From Paucihalobacter ruber (GTDB lineage Bacteria > Bacteroidota > Bacteroidia > Flavobacteriales > Flavobacteriaceae), in the NCBI RefSeq assembly GCF_006494535.1, contig NZ_VHIQ01000003.1, positions 186,001 through 250,000 of the forward strand: a stretch of 64,000 nt of DNA. Reading direction: 5' to 3'. The notes under the pieces are model-generated. The model was given only the letters and a program-made list of their open reading frames with translations, was not told where the DNA came from and did no database searches. The number at the start of each line of letters is the position of its first letter. The first letter of the stretch is position 1. A program made the position numbers and the translations under genes. Shown here in pieces: positions 1-9,464 of this stretch.

Positions 1-1377
1 ATAGGTGTCTTTTATTTTTTGGTCTTGCCATTTTGAAACGGTCTCCAATTGTTTTTCCTGAAGCGCCAATCGTTTAATTTTCAAATAATCGCGCGAGAAA
101 TCGGCTTCGTGTTCATCAGTCCGGTTGGTGACTTTTAAGATCTTGAATTTTATGGCATTAACCCTGTCTTCGTCTTGAAGTATCGGACTTACCTCATCGT
201 CTTTTAAGTCTTGAATCTCTGTATACATTTGAGTATCCATTCGGGTAAGTTCAAAATTAAAATCCTGAGTCATCGGATTGATTAGTCTACCGCCTTCGAA
301 TTTGGTTTCAACTTCGTCGCTATACTTTAAAGCTGCCTCGGCAAAGGTAAGTTCTCCACTAACAATTTTATCCCGCGCTGCCTGAAGTTTTTCGCGAGCT
401 GCCTGAATGGCCGATGGTGTTACTTTTGGCCTCAATAAAATATGTCTCACGTCAATTTCTTGTCCGCGTTCCTTCTCCTTATAAATGATGTGATAGCCAA
501 ACTCCGTTTTAAAGGGTTCTGAAATTTCTCCTTCTTGAAGGGAAAATGCCACATCTCTGAACTCTTTTACCATTTGCGGTCTTTTACGATTAAGTGTGTA
601 TTTACCACCGGTTCTTTTCGAGGCAATATCGTCTGTATAAAGCACCACTTTAGATGTAAAACTAGCACCATCTTCTTCAACATCTTTTTTAAATTGGCTA
701 AGTTGGTCGATAACCTTATCAATTTCTTCTTGTGTAACCTCAGGAATAACCACAATTTGCGCTACTTGAAGTTCTGTACCAAAAATAGGCTTTTCGTCTA
801 GGTCGTTGAAAAACTGCCTTACTTCTTCGGGAGTAACTTCAATTTCTTCTACAATTTTGTTTTGCATCTCGGTAACCAACTGCATGTTTTTATTGAGTTC
901 TACCATTTCTTCGCGCAGTTCGTCTTCAGTACTTTTGTTATAGAATTTTAAAAGTTCGTCTAAAGTACCACCCGATTGGGCTAAAAACCCATCAATTTGT
1001 TGCTCTACCCTTCCACGTATTTCCAATTCATTCACCAAAATACTATCCTGAATGGCATGGTGCGCATAAAGCTTGTCTTCAAGTAATTTACCAAATAACT
1101 CACATCTGGAAAAATCTTTAACCTGACCACCCGCAGCCTTGATTTGTGCGTATTCTTTGTCAATATCTGAATCAAGTAGTACGTATTCACCAACAACTGC
1201 CGCAACACCGTCAATTTTTCTGCGCTTTGTATTGTCGATGGTATCTTTAGCAATTTCTTTTGGTTTATCTTCAATAATTTCTTGTGCACTCAGCATATTG
1301 AGGCCTGAAAACACCATAATCAAAGCTAATATGCTATTGATTGTTATAAATTTCAAATTTTTTGTTACTGTTAGCAT
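1..1377 (-). CDS. SurA-like peptidyl-prolyl cis-trans isomerase (3' end outside window)
   Basis: Periplasmic parvulin-type chaperone/isomerase that probably helps fold outer-membrane proteins. Reading the minus strand from an ATG at 1377 gives 459 codons with no stop before the window edge, so only a short C-terminus is missing. The N-terminus has a hydrophobic signal ending in LSAQ, then a SurA-N-like helical region (about residues 45-180) and two rotamase-like regions; each shows the parvulin hallmarks FGYHI and VRHILL. This ATG overlaps the upstream gene by 44 bp; a TTG at 1356 would give a shorter overlap and an equally good signal peptide. It is the last of three minus-strand genes with the same theme. 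Family assignment is firm; client proteins are unknown. Confidence 0.9.
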   Translation of the reverse strand, partial: MLTVTKNLKFITINSILALIMVFSGLNMLSAQEIIEDKPKEIAKDTIDNTKRRKIDGVAAVVGEYVLLDSDIDKEYAQIKAAGGQVKDFSRCELFGKLLEDKLYAHHAIQDSILVNELEIRGRVEQQIDGFLAQSGGTLDELLKFYNKSTEDELREEMVELNKNMQLVTEMQNKIVEEIEVTPEEVRQFFNDLDEKPIFGTELQVAQIVVIPEVTQEEIDKVIDQLSQFKKDVEEDGASFTSKVVLYTDDIASKRTGGKYTLNRKRPQMVKEFRDVAFSLQEGEISEPFKTEFGYHIIYKEKERGQEIDVRHILLRPKVTPSAIQAAREKLQAARDKIVSGELTFAEAALKYSDEVETKFEGGRLINPMTQDFNFELTRMDTQMYTEIQDLKDDEVSPILQDEDRVNAIKFKILKVTNRTDEHEADFSRDYLKIKRLALQEKQLETVSKWQDQKIKDTY

Positions 1378-2191
1378 CTTGAATAATGTCTTTTTCTAAT
1401 TGTTTTATAAGTTCGAGTTTACGTCTGTTAACAACAATTTGATTTACAGTTGGTAACACATATTCTAAAGGTGCATAATCGTTTGGGAACAGCACTTCAT
1501 TAACATGCACCAAATATAGGTCTAATGAATCTGTGAGTTGTATGAAATTAGTTTTTTTTAACAATTGATTTTTGTTGAGGCTTCCTGTAATTGGCACCTT
1601 TTCAATTAACTGGCTGTACCGAATCCAAATGGAGTCGTTTAATGAATAAGATTTAAACTGCACAGAAATTGAATCTAAATGTCGCTTGTCTTCGGATGTG
1701 AAAGATTTAAATTTATTGGTAATATCTTTGGCATCATTGGCGTTCTGAGCGATTTTAATGTAACGAAGTTTTAATAATTCTTCATTTAATTTGAACGACT
1801 CTTTATTGCTTTCATAAACTTCTTTTAATTCTTCAGGATTAGTGTTATCATTGATGTTTTGTTTCACCAAAGCATCTAAATAGGCCTTAGTATAAAGATC
1901 AGATTTGTATTGAACTACCAGTTTATTGAATTCTTGTTGTGTTTTGTCGGGTAAATTTCGTTCGGCTCCCGAAAGCAGTAAAAGTTGCAAAGCCCATTTA
2001 TTTATATAATTATTAACCAATACCAGACTGTCGTCTTTTGACACACCCTCAGGAACTACGCCAACCAAGTCTTCTTTGTATAAAAAGTTTTCGTTAACTC
2101 TTGCCACCGGATTACCGGGTGATGCCGGTTTAAAAAAATCGCAGGAAGATAAAGAAAGAACCAGGAATAATATGCCGATGTTTTTAATCAA
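1334..2191 (-). CDS. Lipoprotein related to periplasmic peptidyl-prolyl isomerases
   Basis: 285-residue predicted lipoprotein. The signal peptide ends in the lipobox LSSC (Cys about residue 17), so the protein should be anchored in a membrane facing the periplasm. The rest resembles the helical N-terminal half of SurA/PpiC chaperones, but I see no clear parvulin rotamase signature, so it may be a chaperone without isomerase activity. The start is a TTG at 2191, two bases after the stop of the upstream isomerase gene; no in-frame ATG lies near. The spacing and the overlap with the downstream surA-like gene indicate one operon and translational coupling. Confidence 0.8.
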   Translation of the reverse strand: MIKNIGILFLVLSLSSCDFFKPASPGNPVARVNENFLYKEDLVGVVPEGVSKDDSLVLVNNYINKWALQLLLLSGAERNLPDKTQQEFNKLVVQYKSDLYTKAYLDALVKQNINDNTNPEELKEVYESNKESFKLNEELLKLRYIKIAQNANDAKDITNKFKSFTSEDKRHLDSISVQFKSYSLNDSIWIRYSQLIEKVPITGSLNKNQLLKKTNFIQLTDSLDLYLVHVNEVLFPNDYAPLEYVLPTVNQIVVNRRKLELIKQLEKDIIQDANSNKKFEIYNNQ

Positions 2192-2193
2192 TA

Positions 2194-4128
2194 CTATTTT
2201 AATTGAGATTTTACCTTTTTAAGAATCTTTTCATTCACTTCTACCGGAAAGCGGGATTTTAGTTCCACAAGCCAGTTTGTTTCAATTTCATTTTGATAAT
2301 CGTTGACCACTTTTCCACGAGCTTCTTCAAGTGATTGGATAGTTGAAGGAATTACCTCATTAATTAAAACCACATGATAGGCATCGTTATGACTGTAAAT
2401 TTTTGAAACACCTTGACTGAATTCTAAATCAACGGGTAATATATCGTTATCTTTCTGATAGATGCCCTTGGTAAAAATAATCTTTTGATTATTGTTATTC
2501 ATTTTGGTATTGATATCGTCTAAAGCTACACTTTCATTAAGCATTTTTTGAACCTGTTCTGCATCGGCTTTACTGGCTGAACTTGCCATAACCATATCTA
2601 TTCTATCGTTCCAAATGTATGTTGCTTTGTTTTTGTTGTAGTAATTTTCTAATCCAACCGAATCTTTCGCGGCTTTATTCCAGACTTCTTTTTCCATCAA
2701 ATCAAATAGAAGCAAACCATCTCTATATTCGGTTAAGATAGCCGCATATTCTTCGTTAGTATATTCTAAATAGGTCTCGTGATAAGTAGTGATGGTATTA
2801 TTTACAAAATTTTTATATTCGGTTTCAACAATAAAATCAAACCCGGTATTTTTCCCAACATAGTTTTTCTGACTTGCTTCTAAAAAGAGTGCAAAATCTT
2901 TATTGGTGTAGGCAATACTGTCAATTTTTAAAGCGATTCCTTCTTTAAGATCTTCAGGAATACGCCATGTTCTATTAAAGAATTCTGCAGATAAAATACT
3001 TTGAAAATAAGGTTTAATTTCAGGATAGGTTTTGATCTGGTACTTTGCCATAAGCTTTTTAACCAAAGCCTCGTTGATTAATTTTGATCTGGAATCGCGT
3101 TGTATTCTATTTTGAATTTCGGACTTTAATTCATCCAAAGATTCTAATGGCTTTTTATCAATTAATTTCACAATATGCCAACCAAATTGTGTTTTAAAAG
3201 GTTTTGAAACTTCATTCTTTTCGGTTAAGTAAAAGGCCACATCTTCAAACTCGAGAGCACTTAACTGACCGCCTTTAAAAGGCATTAGTACGCCACCTTT
3301 ATTTGCCGAACTTTTATCGTCTGAAAACTGTTTTGCTAAAGACTCGAAGCTTTCCCCTTGCTGGAATTTTCTGTAGATTTCATTAATACGCTGCTCAGTA
3401 TCGATGTCTTTATCGGTTTGATTGAGTGATACCATGATATGTGCTACCGTAACTTCTCCTCGAGACGGTCTTTTATCCTTGACATGCACAATATGATAAC
3501 CAAATTGTGTTCTAAACGGTTGTGAAATCTCACCTACCGGAGTTTCATAAGCCACGGTTTCAAAATCGTAAACCATTTTAAAAGCCGAAAAATAGCCCAA
3601 TTCTTCACCGTAAATTTGTTGTCCGTCGTGCACTAAGGCTCTTACATTATCAAAACCTTCTTCTAGCGCGCGTTTTCTAAATTCCTTAATTTTGTTGTAT
3701 GCAATTGTAGAGTCTTTTTCGGTTGCATCAATTCTAACCAAAATGTGAGAAGCGTTGATATCGAAAGACAATCTTTCGTAAGCTTCCTTTACCAATTCAT
3801 CGGTAACCTCGGCGTCTGATATATAGTTTTTTAAAAGTTGTTTTTTGTAAGATTCAAACTCTCTTTTATAGGTTGCTTCTTCATCAAATTTTAAGCGTCT
3901 TGCCTCTTTTAATTTGAGCTGATAATTAATGTAAAGATCGAGATAGTTATCGATATCTTTTTGCGACTCGTCTTTAACCAGATCAAGATTTTTGTTATAA
4001 ACGCGAATAAACTCGGTTGCAGTTATTGGGGTATTTTCAACAGTAAAAAGGATTTCGGTGTTTTGCTTTTGTCCCAAAACCCAAATTGAAACTAATAAAA
4101 ACAAAACTATCATTAAATTTTTCAACAT
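2194..4128 (-). CDS. Peptidyl-prolyl cis-trans isomerase with two parvulin domains
   Basis: 644-residue exported foldase. After a signal peptide (MLKNLMIVLFLLVSIWVLGQ) and a helical chaperone region, two parvulin domains follow at about residues 120-225 and 228-335. Each has the typical start (ASHILVRID, VAHIMVSL) and end (FGYHIVHVKDKRP, FGWHIVKLIDKKP). A long C-terminal part of about 300 residues has no motif I recognise. I chose the ATG at 4128, directly before the signal peptide, over the in-frame codon at 4149. It is first in a three-gene isomerase/chaperone operon. It probably acts on outer-membrane or secreted proteins; that role is inferred from the family. Confidence 0.92.
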   Translation of the reverse strand: MLKNLMIVLFLLVSIWVLGQKQNTEILFTVENTPITATEFIRVYNKNLDLVKDESQKDIDNYLDLYINYQLKLKEARRLKFDEEATYKREFESYKKQLLKNYISDAEVTDELVKEAYERLSFDINASHILVRIDATEKDSTIAYNKIKEFRKRALEEGFDNVRALVHDGQQIYGEELGYFSAFKMVYDFETVAYETPVGEISQPFRTQFGYHIVHVKDKRPSRGEVTVAHIMVSLNQTDKDIDTEQRINEIYRKFQQGESFESLAKQFSDDKSSANKGGVLMPFKGGQLSALEFEDVAFYLTEKNEVSKPFKTQFGWHIVKLIDKKPLESLDELKSEIQNRIQRDSRSKLINEALVKKLMAKYQIKTYPEIKPYFQSILSAEFFNRTWRIPEDLKEGIALKIDSIAYTNKDFALFLEASQKNYVGKNTGFDFIVETEYKNFVNNTITTYHETYLEYTNEEYAAILTEYRDGLLLFDLMEKEVWNKAAKDSVGLENYYNKNKATYIWNDRIDMVMASSASKADAEQVQKMLNESVALDDINTKMNNNNQKIIFTKGIYQKDNDILPVDLEFSQGVSKIYSHNDAYHVVLINEVIPSTIQSLEEARGKVVNDYQNEIETNWLVELKSRFPVEVNEKILKKVKSQLK

Positions 4129-4334
4129 ATCATCAACTTTTAAATGCAAGCAAAAATAACATAATTACGCTATTAAGACAACACACTATTTTAACTTGAG
4201 TTAAGAACAACACAAGCTATCATTTATTGTCTTATGCCAGATAATCTTGACAACTTTTTAACACGCAAACGTTTTCGTCATATACTTATAAGCTAAATCT
4301 TGAATTTTTGGTTATTTTTATAAAAACTTACTAT

Positions 4335-5258
4335 ATGATGAAAAAACTACTTTTCTTACTTACAGTTAATTTAACCTTTGCTGCAGCTTCACTGTTAGCT
4401 CAAACTAACTACAACGGAAACGGAAATGGAGGGTTTGGAGAACCTGTTGGTGGTAGTAATATGACTATTAACGACAATGGTACCACCGTTACATTAACCT
4501 TTAACAAAGGTATTGGCGACTTTAACGACGATATGGTCATTTACATTGACAGCAAAACGGGTGGTTTTAGCTCTACGGTTAATTTTGCCGATCCTGATTC
4601 TGGAGACAGGCTGCGCAGAGCGATAACAGGAGCCGGTATTTTTGATGGCGGCACACGCTCGGTGGTGAATTTTCCCGCAGGGTTTGAAGCTGATTACGCT
4701 ATCGCTGTGAATACAGGCTTTGGCGGATTGTGGGAGCTTATCGAAAACGGAGCATTCCCTTTTATTACCGGAGTTGGAAATCCCGCAAATCCAACAGATA
4801 CAAGTTTTGTAATGAGCTTTAACAAAGAAGACATTGGTATTGCTCCTGGAGATAATGTCGCCTTTAATTTTGTAATAACTTATATGAATGCCTTTGGAGG
4901 CAACGGCGTTTTTAGGTCGGATGAAGGTTATGGAGCCGGCTTACCATCAGGAAATCCCGGTACAGATGATGTTACCTTTACTTCGTTTGAAATTTACGAT
5001 GCTAGCTTATCAATTAACGCCAATCAAATTAATAAATTAACTGCACGTTTTTTAAATAATGAGCTAAACATTTCAGGAGTCAATACTTCAGCTAATCTTG
5101 AATTATATAATTTACTGGGCCAAAGTGTTGTCAAGTTAAAAAACATAGCTATTAACAACCAATTAACTATAGGCAACCTCGATCTTATTAAAGGGGTTTA
5201 TTTGCTGAAAATTTCAATTGCAAACAGTTCAAAGACTATTAAATTAGTCAATCAATAA
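4335..5258 (+). CDS. Secreted protein with type IX secretion C-terminal sorting tail
   Basis: 307-residue exported protein. It begins with a signal peptide (MMKKLLFLL, cut near SLLAQT), continues with a Gly/Asn/Asp-rich beta-type domain that I cannot assign, and ends with a type A T9SS sorting tail of about 70 residues (ELYNLLGQSV, then GVYLLKI near the end). The sorting tail predicts passage through the T9SS and attachment to the cell surface or release. The start is ATG 4335 or 4338; the in-frame upstream region from 4308 would bury the signal peptide. Function is unknown. A strong hairpin terminator follows. Confidence 0.8.
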   Translation: MMKKLLFLLTVNLTFAAASLLAQTNYNGNGNGGFGEPVGGSNMTINDNGTTVTLTFNKGIGDFNDDMVIYIDSKTGGFSSTVNFADPDSGDRLRRAITGAGIFDGGTRSVVNFPAGFEADYAIAVNTGFGGLWELIENGAFPFITGVGNPANPTDTSFVMSFNKEDIGIAPGDNVAFNFVITYMNAFGGNGVFRSDEGYGAGLPSGNPGTDDVTFTSFEIYDASLSINANQINKLTARFLNNELNISGVNTSANLELYNLLGQSVVKLKNIAINNQLTIGNLDLIKGVYLLKISIANSSKTIKLVNQ

Positions 5259-5266
5259 CCACAAAC

Positions 5267-5314
5267 AAAGCACCGTCAAATAATCACACTAACTTTCGGT
5301 GCTTTTATTTTTTT
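5267..5314 (+). terminator. Rho-independent terminator after the T9SS-tailed protein gene
   Basis: A 9-bp stem AAAGCACCG / CGGTGCTTT (5267-5275 with 5297-5305) is followed by a T-rich run to 5314. The run ends exactly where the ATG of the next gene begins, so the next gene has no room for its own leader unless transcription reads through or starts inside the hairpin. Confidence 0.8.
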
Positions 5315-5776
5315 ATGAATTTTATTGCTGAAATAGAAATTGATTTACCACGTGCCGAAGTATTGCACAAGCTTATAAATACCGACAATTATCAACACTG
5401 GCAAGAGGGCTTTCGTTCCGCCGAACATATCTCAGGAGACATTGGTCAATTTGGCGCTAAAATGAAATTGATTTACAAATTTGGAAGCAAACAAAAAATC
5501 TGGATTGAGACCATCACCAAAAGGGATTTACCGTTTCAACTGCATGCGAATTACAGCAATAACGGACTTATAAATTTTCAGCGTAACTACTTTAACGAAA
5601 ACAGTGAAGGTGTTACCAAATGGATTTCTAAAAACGAATTTATTCCTACCAACTTTAAAATGCGCCTGATTATTATTTTTATGCCCGGTGTTTTCAAAAA
5701 ACAAATTCTGAAACAAATGAAAAATTTTAAGAAATTTGCAGAAGAAAATCAATCTTTGCTGAATGCAACAAATTAA
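5315..5776 (+). CDS. SRPBCC-fold (START-like) protein
   Basis: 153-residue cytoplasmic protein with the look of the SRPBCC/polyketide-cyclase fold: an N-terminal strand FIAEIEIDLP, then WQEGFRSAEHISG, a strand-rich middle and a long C-terminal helix (about residues 115-145). Such proteins bind hydrophobic ligands in a deep pocket; the ligand is unknown. The gene follows directly on the T-run of the preceding terminator and overlaps the next gene by 14 bp, so those two are probably translated together. Confidence 0.7.
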   Translation: MNFIAEIEIDLPRAEVLHKLINTDNYQHWQEGFRSAEHISGDIGQFGAKMKLIYKFGSKQKIWIETITKRDLPFQLHANYSNNGLINFQRNYFNENSEGVTKWISKNEFIPTNFKMRLIIIFMPGVFKKQILKQMKNFKKFAEENQSLLNATN

Positions 5777-6002
5777 ATTTATCTGGGATTTTAGAGGTCC
5801 GAATGGCGCACAAATAGCCAACCACCATTTAATTCATTTAAAAGAATTTATTTTTAAAGAACAACTCGATATCGAAATTTTCGGGGTGGAATCTGTCAAC
5901 GAAATGCATCATATGGCATTTATGGTGGTGCCGGAAGCCCTTATGAAATCTCTGCGCGATACCCTAAAACCGCATCGCGGACAGATTTACTCAGAAAACT
6001 AA
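5763..6002 (+). CDS. Small conserved protein of unknown function
   Basis: 79 residues, no signal peptide or membrane segment. The sequence looks like a small alpha/beta protein with a His-rich centre (ANHHLIHLKEF, MHHMAFMVV) and a C-terminal DTLKPHRGQIY. From memory similar short proteins occur in many flavobacteria, but I know no function. The start lies inside the end of the SRPBCC gene (14-bp overlap) and the stop overlaps the convergent crtY stop by 4 bp. Confidence 0.7.
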   Translation: MQQIKFIWDFRGPNGAQIANHHLIHLKEFIFKEQLDIEIFGVESVNEMHHMAFMVVPEALMKSLRDTLKPHRGQIYSEN

Positions 6003-7138
6003 AACATCCGCTTCAACAAAGCCTTTACAAATCTCAATGGAGGCACCGCAGTAATAATTCTTAAATCTTCTGATAAATTAGATTCTTCATCTAAAAACTT
6101 AAGAATAGTTTTGATGTTTGTTTTTTTAAATAAACTTGAAAATAATTTGGCACCATCGCCATTATGTTTGGCCAAAACATCTAATAATAGCAAGTCGTAA
6201 AACCAAAATTTTGTAAGCCTTGTGAACCTAGATAAGTCTTGGTTACCCTTTAAATAAGACACCACTGCTTGCGTTTTCTTGGTAGTATTCATAAAGGTAT
6301 AACCGGTACTGGCCTTGGTCCAGCCGCCGGCGGTGCCAATGTGTAAAACATTCTTGGTGTTATTCTTCCAGAATTTAAAGGAAGTCATAGGTATCGCACC
6401 ATGCTCTGTCTCTGTTATTTGGTAATTTTCAATACCTTTTTGTTTTAAATAGTCTTTTATGGCATTTTCATAATCTTGCTTTGGCAGCAAATCTTTTGAA
6501 AAAAGAGTGTATTCAAATAAAGCTTCGGTTTTTGAGGTTGGCAACACATACATAAAACGGGTATTGCCATTTTGTGGAATTTCAAAATCCATAAAAGTGG
6601 CGACATTGTCATTAAACACCTCGGTATCGCATTTCACAAACCAACCTATAAAATGTTGTTGCAATAATGGAAATTTCTGTTGCGTCTTAAATGACTCATC
6701 AAAAAGAATGCTGTTGAACAACTTATTACAAATAACCTCACCTTCAGAAGTTTCTACTGTAACAAAATCGTTCATTTCAGTAAAACCATGCACCTTTGCG
6801 CTTAAAAATTGAATGTTCGGTTTACTTTCGATAACTTCCCACAGATACCTGTAAAATTTGGCACTTCTTATCATCTTATACTGATAAGGCGCTATGTTAA
6901 TTTCTTCAGAATAATAATCGCTTCCAAAGTAAATGTGATTCCATGATTTAAATATCAAATCATCCCATTCGCCATTCTCCTGCTCCCAAAAACACCAGGT
7001 ACGATTGTTCGTGAGGTTTTTTTCCTTATCGATGATTAAAATAGACTTATCATCAAAAAAAGTATCCTGTGCCATTCGGTAAGCTAGCATAAGCCCGGAG
7101 GCTCCGGCACCGGTAATGATATAATCTGTTTTCTTCAT
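5999..7138 (-). CDS. crtY: Lycopene beta-cyclase, CrtY family
   Basis: 379 residues. It cyclises the psi ends of lycopene to beta rings, giving gamma- or beta-carotene. An N-terminal FAD/NAD-binding motif YIITGAGASGLMLAYR is followed by NRTWCFWE, and the family's GTAGGWTKASTGYTF stretch lies near residue 270. Length fits bacterial CrtY. It is last in a minus-strand operon after crtI and a cruF-like gene; its ATG directly abuts the stop of the upstream gene. Together with the CruF-like gene the likely products are monocyclic or dicyclic C40 carotenoids. Membrane association is expected from the family. Confidence 0.92.
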   Translation of the reverse strand: MKKTDYIITGAGASGLMLAYRMAQDTFFDDKSILIIDKEKNLTNNRTWCFWEQENGEWDDLIFKSWNHIYFGSDYYSEEINIAPYQYKMIRSAKFYRYLWEVIESKPNIQFLSAKVHGFTEMNDFVTVETSEGEVICNKLFNSILFDESFKTQQKFPLLQQHFIGWFVKCDTEVFNDNVATFMDFEIPQNGNTRFMYVLPTSKTEALFEYTLFSKDLLPKQDYENAIKDYLKQKGIENYQITETEHGAIPMTSFKFWKNNTKNVLHIGTAGGWTKASTGYTFMNTTKKTQAVVSYLKGNQDLSRFTRLTKFWFYDLLLLDVLAKHNGDGAKLFSSLFKKTNIKTILKFLDEESNLSEDLRIITAVPPLRFVKALLKRMF

Positions 7139-7774
7139 CTAAAAAATTAAAAAGGCGCTAAAAAACACTAAAATAGATATATAAATATGCCGGGATAGCG
7201 TTCGATTTGTTTTAATGTTGAATTTCTGATATGCCAAGTGTGCCAAAAAAGCCGTACCCAACCAGCCCAAATAATTTTGCAAAGGTACAATACCGTTTTC
7301 AAACTCCCAGTAATCAAATCGTGGTGCCGAGACCTCTATAATCACGTCTAAACCGGTCATCAACGCTGCACCTGTGAAAGCCGAAACCCAAATATTTTTA
7401 AAAAACTGCTTCGCTATATCAGCTGTTATAGCTGTTAATACTGCCCAATTGATACATATTAATAAAGGAACACCAAATACCTTAAAGCCTAGATTGTTGC
7501 CATAGGTATAATTACCATATACCAAACCGAAATTAACGCCTAAAGCTTCGGTAACAAAACCCAGAAAAAAGGGGATGCTCAATGCTGCAAAAACTTTCAG
7601 GTTTATTTCCTGAATATTTACAAACATAATAGTGAAGGTCAATAGTAAATTTAGTGGCGTTAACGATAAAAACCATTCAGCATTTGGAGAACTTATACCA
7701 ATAATACCGGATATGGTAAATAACCAGATTAAAAAAATGCTCAGCCAAAGCTTGTATTTGGGTTGCCAGGTCAT
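7139..7774 (-). CDS. cruF: Carotenoid biosynthesis membrane protein, CruF-like (DUF422)
   Basis: 211-residue integral membrane protein with about six or seven hydrophobic segments. Conserved-looking patches include TEALGVNFGLVYGNYTYG, GLDVIIEVSAPR and YLGWLGTAFLAH, which match my memory of the DUF422/CruF family. CruF hydrates the C-1',2' double bond of an acyclic carotenoid end and so leads to 1'-hydroxy carotenoids such as saproxanthin or myxol. It sits between crtI and crtY with 1-bp and 0-bp gaps, which supports a carotenoid role. The exact reaction is inferred, not visible in the sequence. Confidence 0.8.
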   Translation of the reverse strand: MTWQPKYKLWLSIFLIWLFTISGIIGISSPNAEWFLSLTPLNLLLTFTIMFVNIQEINLKVFAALSIPFFLGFVTEALGVNFGLVYGNYTYGNNLGFKVFGVPLLICINWAVLTAITADIAKQFFKNIWVSAFTGAALMTGLDVIIEVSAPRFDYWEFENGIVPLQNYLGWLGTAFLAHLAYQKFNIKTNRTLSRHIYISILVFFSAFLIF

Positions 7775-7775
7775 A

Positions 7776-9263
7776 TTAATGAGAGATTTCTATAAGTTCT
7801 GAAACAATTTTTCCTGAGAGCAAACACAGCGGAATTCCGCCGCCGGGATGTACGCTACCGCCGCAGAAATACAAATTTTTAATACTTCTTTTAAAGTTGG
7901 GATGTCTTAAAAACGCGGCAAATTTATTGTTTGAAGATGCCCCGTAAAGTGCGCCCTGGTAACTTTGTGTTTTAGACTCAATACCTCTTGGGTCTAATAC
8001 AAACTCATATTCAATAAGCGCCTCGATATCTTTATGCAGCAACCTACTTAATTTTTTGATGACATTGGTTCTGGCCGATTCAATTATACTGTCCCAATTC
8101 TGACCGGTATTACTAGGCACGTTGATCATGGTAAACCAGTTTTCGCATCCATCGGGCGCATCGGTTGGTTCGTCTTTACTGGTAATGTTAATGTAAACTG
8201 TTGGGTCGTGATGGACGGTTTTTTTATTGAAAATATAGTCGAATTCGGTCTTATAATCTTCAGAAAAGAAGATGTTGTGCAAATCCAAATTCTCAAAGCT
8301 GTGTTTAATACCCCAATAAAAAATCAAAGCCGAACTGCTTCGTGGTTGTGCTAATGTTTTTTCGGGTGCCTTGTGCTTGGGTAGTAATTTTCGATAGGTT
8401 GGTACTACATCGGCATTAGAGACTACTATATCAAAAGGCAAAGTTTTGTTCTTTACCTTAATGCCCACTGCCCTATTTCTATCAGTAATAATTTCTTCAA
8501 CTTTGGATTCAAAATAAAATTCAACACCTAGTTCCTTTGCCAGGTTGTACATACTCATGGTTATTTGATGCATGCCGCCTTTGGGGAAATAGGTGCCAAA
8601 ATGTTGCTCTAAGTGCGGAATCATTGACATAATACCTGGTGTTAGATATGGGCTGGAACCATTGTAGGTAGCAAACCTATTGAATAACTGCACCAGTTTG
8701 GGTTCTTTAATCAACTTTTCATTGACTTCATTTAAGGTAGAATTAATATCTAAAACCGATAGATTAAAAATGGCTTTAATAGTTTGAGAGTTGAGATAGG
8801 TTGAAAATTGATGCAGTGATTTTTCAAGGAACAAACCGGCTGTTAAATCGTATTTGGTTTTACTGCGTTCAAAATAATCGAGCACTACCTTTTTATCTAC
8901 ATTAAATACAGCCTCGGCTTCGGCAGCAAAATCCTCCGGTTTGGCATGTGCAGTAAAAGTTGTGCCATCTTCAAAGAAATAATTACAGACAACGTCCTTT
9001 CTGATGTAATCAAAATAATCTTTAGAATTTCTGCCTGTTATTTCGAATAGTTCTTCAACAAATTGCGGCATGGTAAACAACGAGGGGCCCATGTCAAAAC
9101 GGTAGCCTTTGCCTTCAAAAGCAGTAAGTTTTCCGCCGGGATAATTATTAGCCTCAAAAACGCTTACCTTATAACCTTTTGATTGCAAACGTATAGCAGC
9201 CGAAATTCCTGCAATTCCGGCACCAATTACGGCCACTTTCTTAACATTATTGTTCTCTTTCAT
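7776..9263 (-). CDS. crtI: Phytoene desaturase, CrtI family
   Basis: 495-residue FAD enzyme that desaturates phytoene to lycopene. The N-terminal dinucleotide-binding motif VAVIGAGIAGISAAIRL is followed by FEANNYPGGK and FRFDMGPS-like sequence (YRFDMGPSLFTMP); the C-terminal signature NLYFCGGSVHPGGGIP is the FAD-contact region of carotenoid desaturases. It is first in the operon. A TATCTTCG element at 9271-9278 (minus strand), one base off the TAnnTTTG consensus, lies immediately upstream of the ATG. No phytoene synthase (crtB) or hydroxylase (crtZ) gene is next to it. Confidence 0.95.
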   Translation of the reverse strand: MKENNNVKKVAVIGAGIAGISAAIRLQSKGYKVSVFEANNYPGGKLTAFEGKGYRFDMGPSLFTMPQFVEELFEITGRNSKDYFDYIRKDVVCNYFFEDGTTFTAHAKPEDFAAEAEAVFNVDKKVVLDYFERSKTKYDLTAGLFLEKSLHQFSTYLNSQTIKAIFNLSVLDINSTLNEVNEKLIKEPKLVQLFNRFATYNGSSPYLTPGIMSMIPHLEQHFGTYFPKGGMHQITMSMYNLAKELGVEFYFESKVEEIITDRNRAVGIKVKNKTLPFDIVVSNADVVPTYRKLLPKHKAPEKTLAQPRSSSALIFYWGIKHSFENLDLHNIFFSEDYKTEFDYIFNKKTVHHDPTVYINITSKDEPTDAPDGCENWFTMINVPSNTGQNWDSIIESARTNVIKKLSRLLHKDIEALIEYEFVLDPRGIESKTQSYQGALYGASSNNKFAAFLRHPNFKRSIKNLYFCGGSVHPGGGIPLCLLSGKIVSELIEISH

Positions 9264-9464
9264 AGAAAAACGAAGATACTATATTCTAAAAAATTTAATT
9301 AGTTTGTAAGTATTAAAACTTTCTAAATAAAATGAAGCATTATTGAGCGTAATTTGATAAGAAATTTTTCTTAAAATATCATAAACTTTTTATTGTATAG
9401 CTTTTGTATAGGTCATTTCCTTTTTCAACACAGAGATTATCGGTATCTTGAAGAAATTTTTTTT

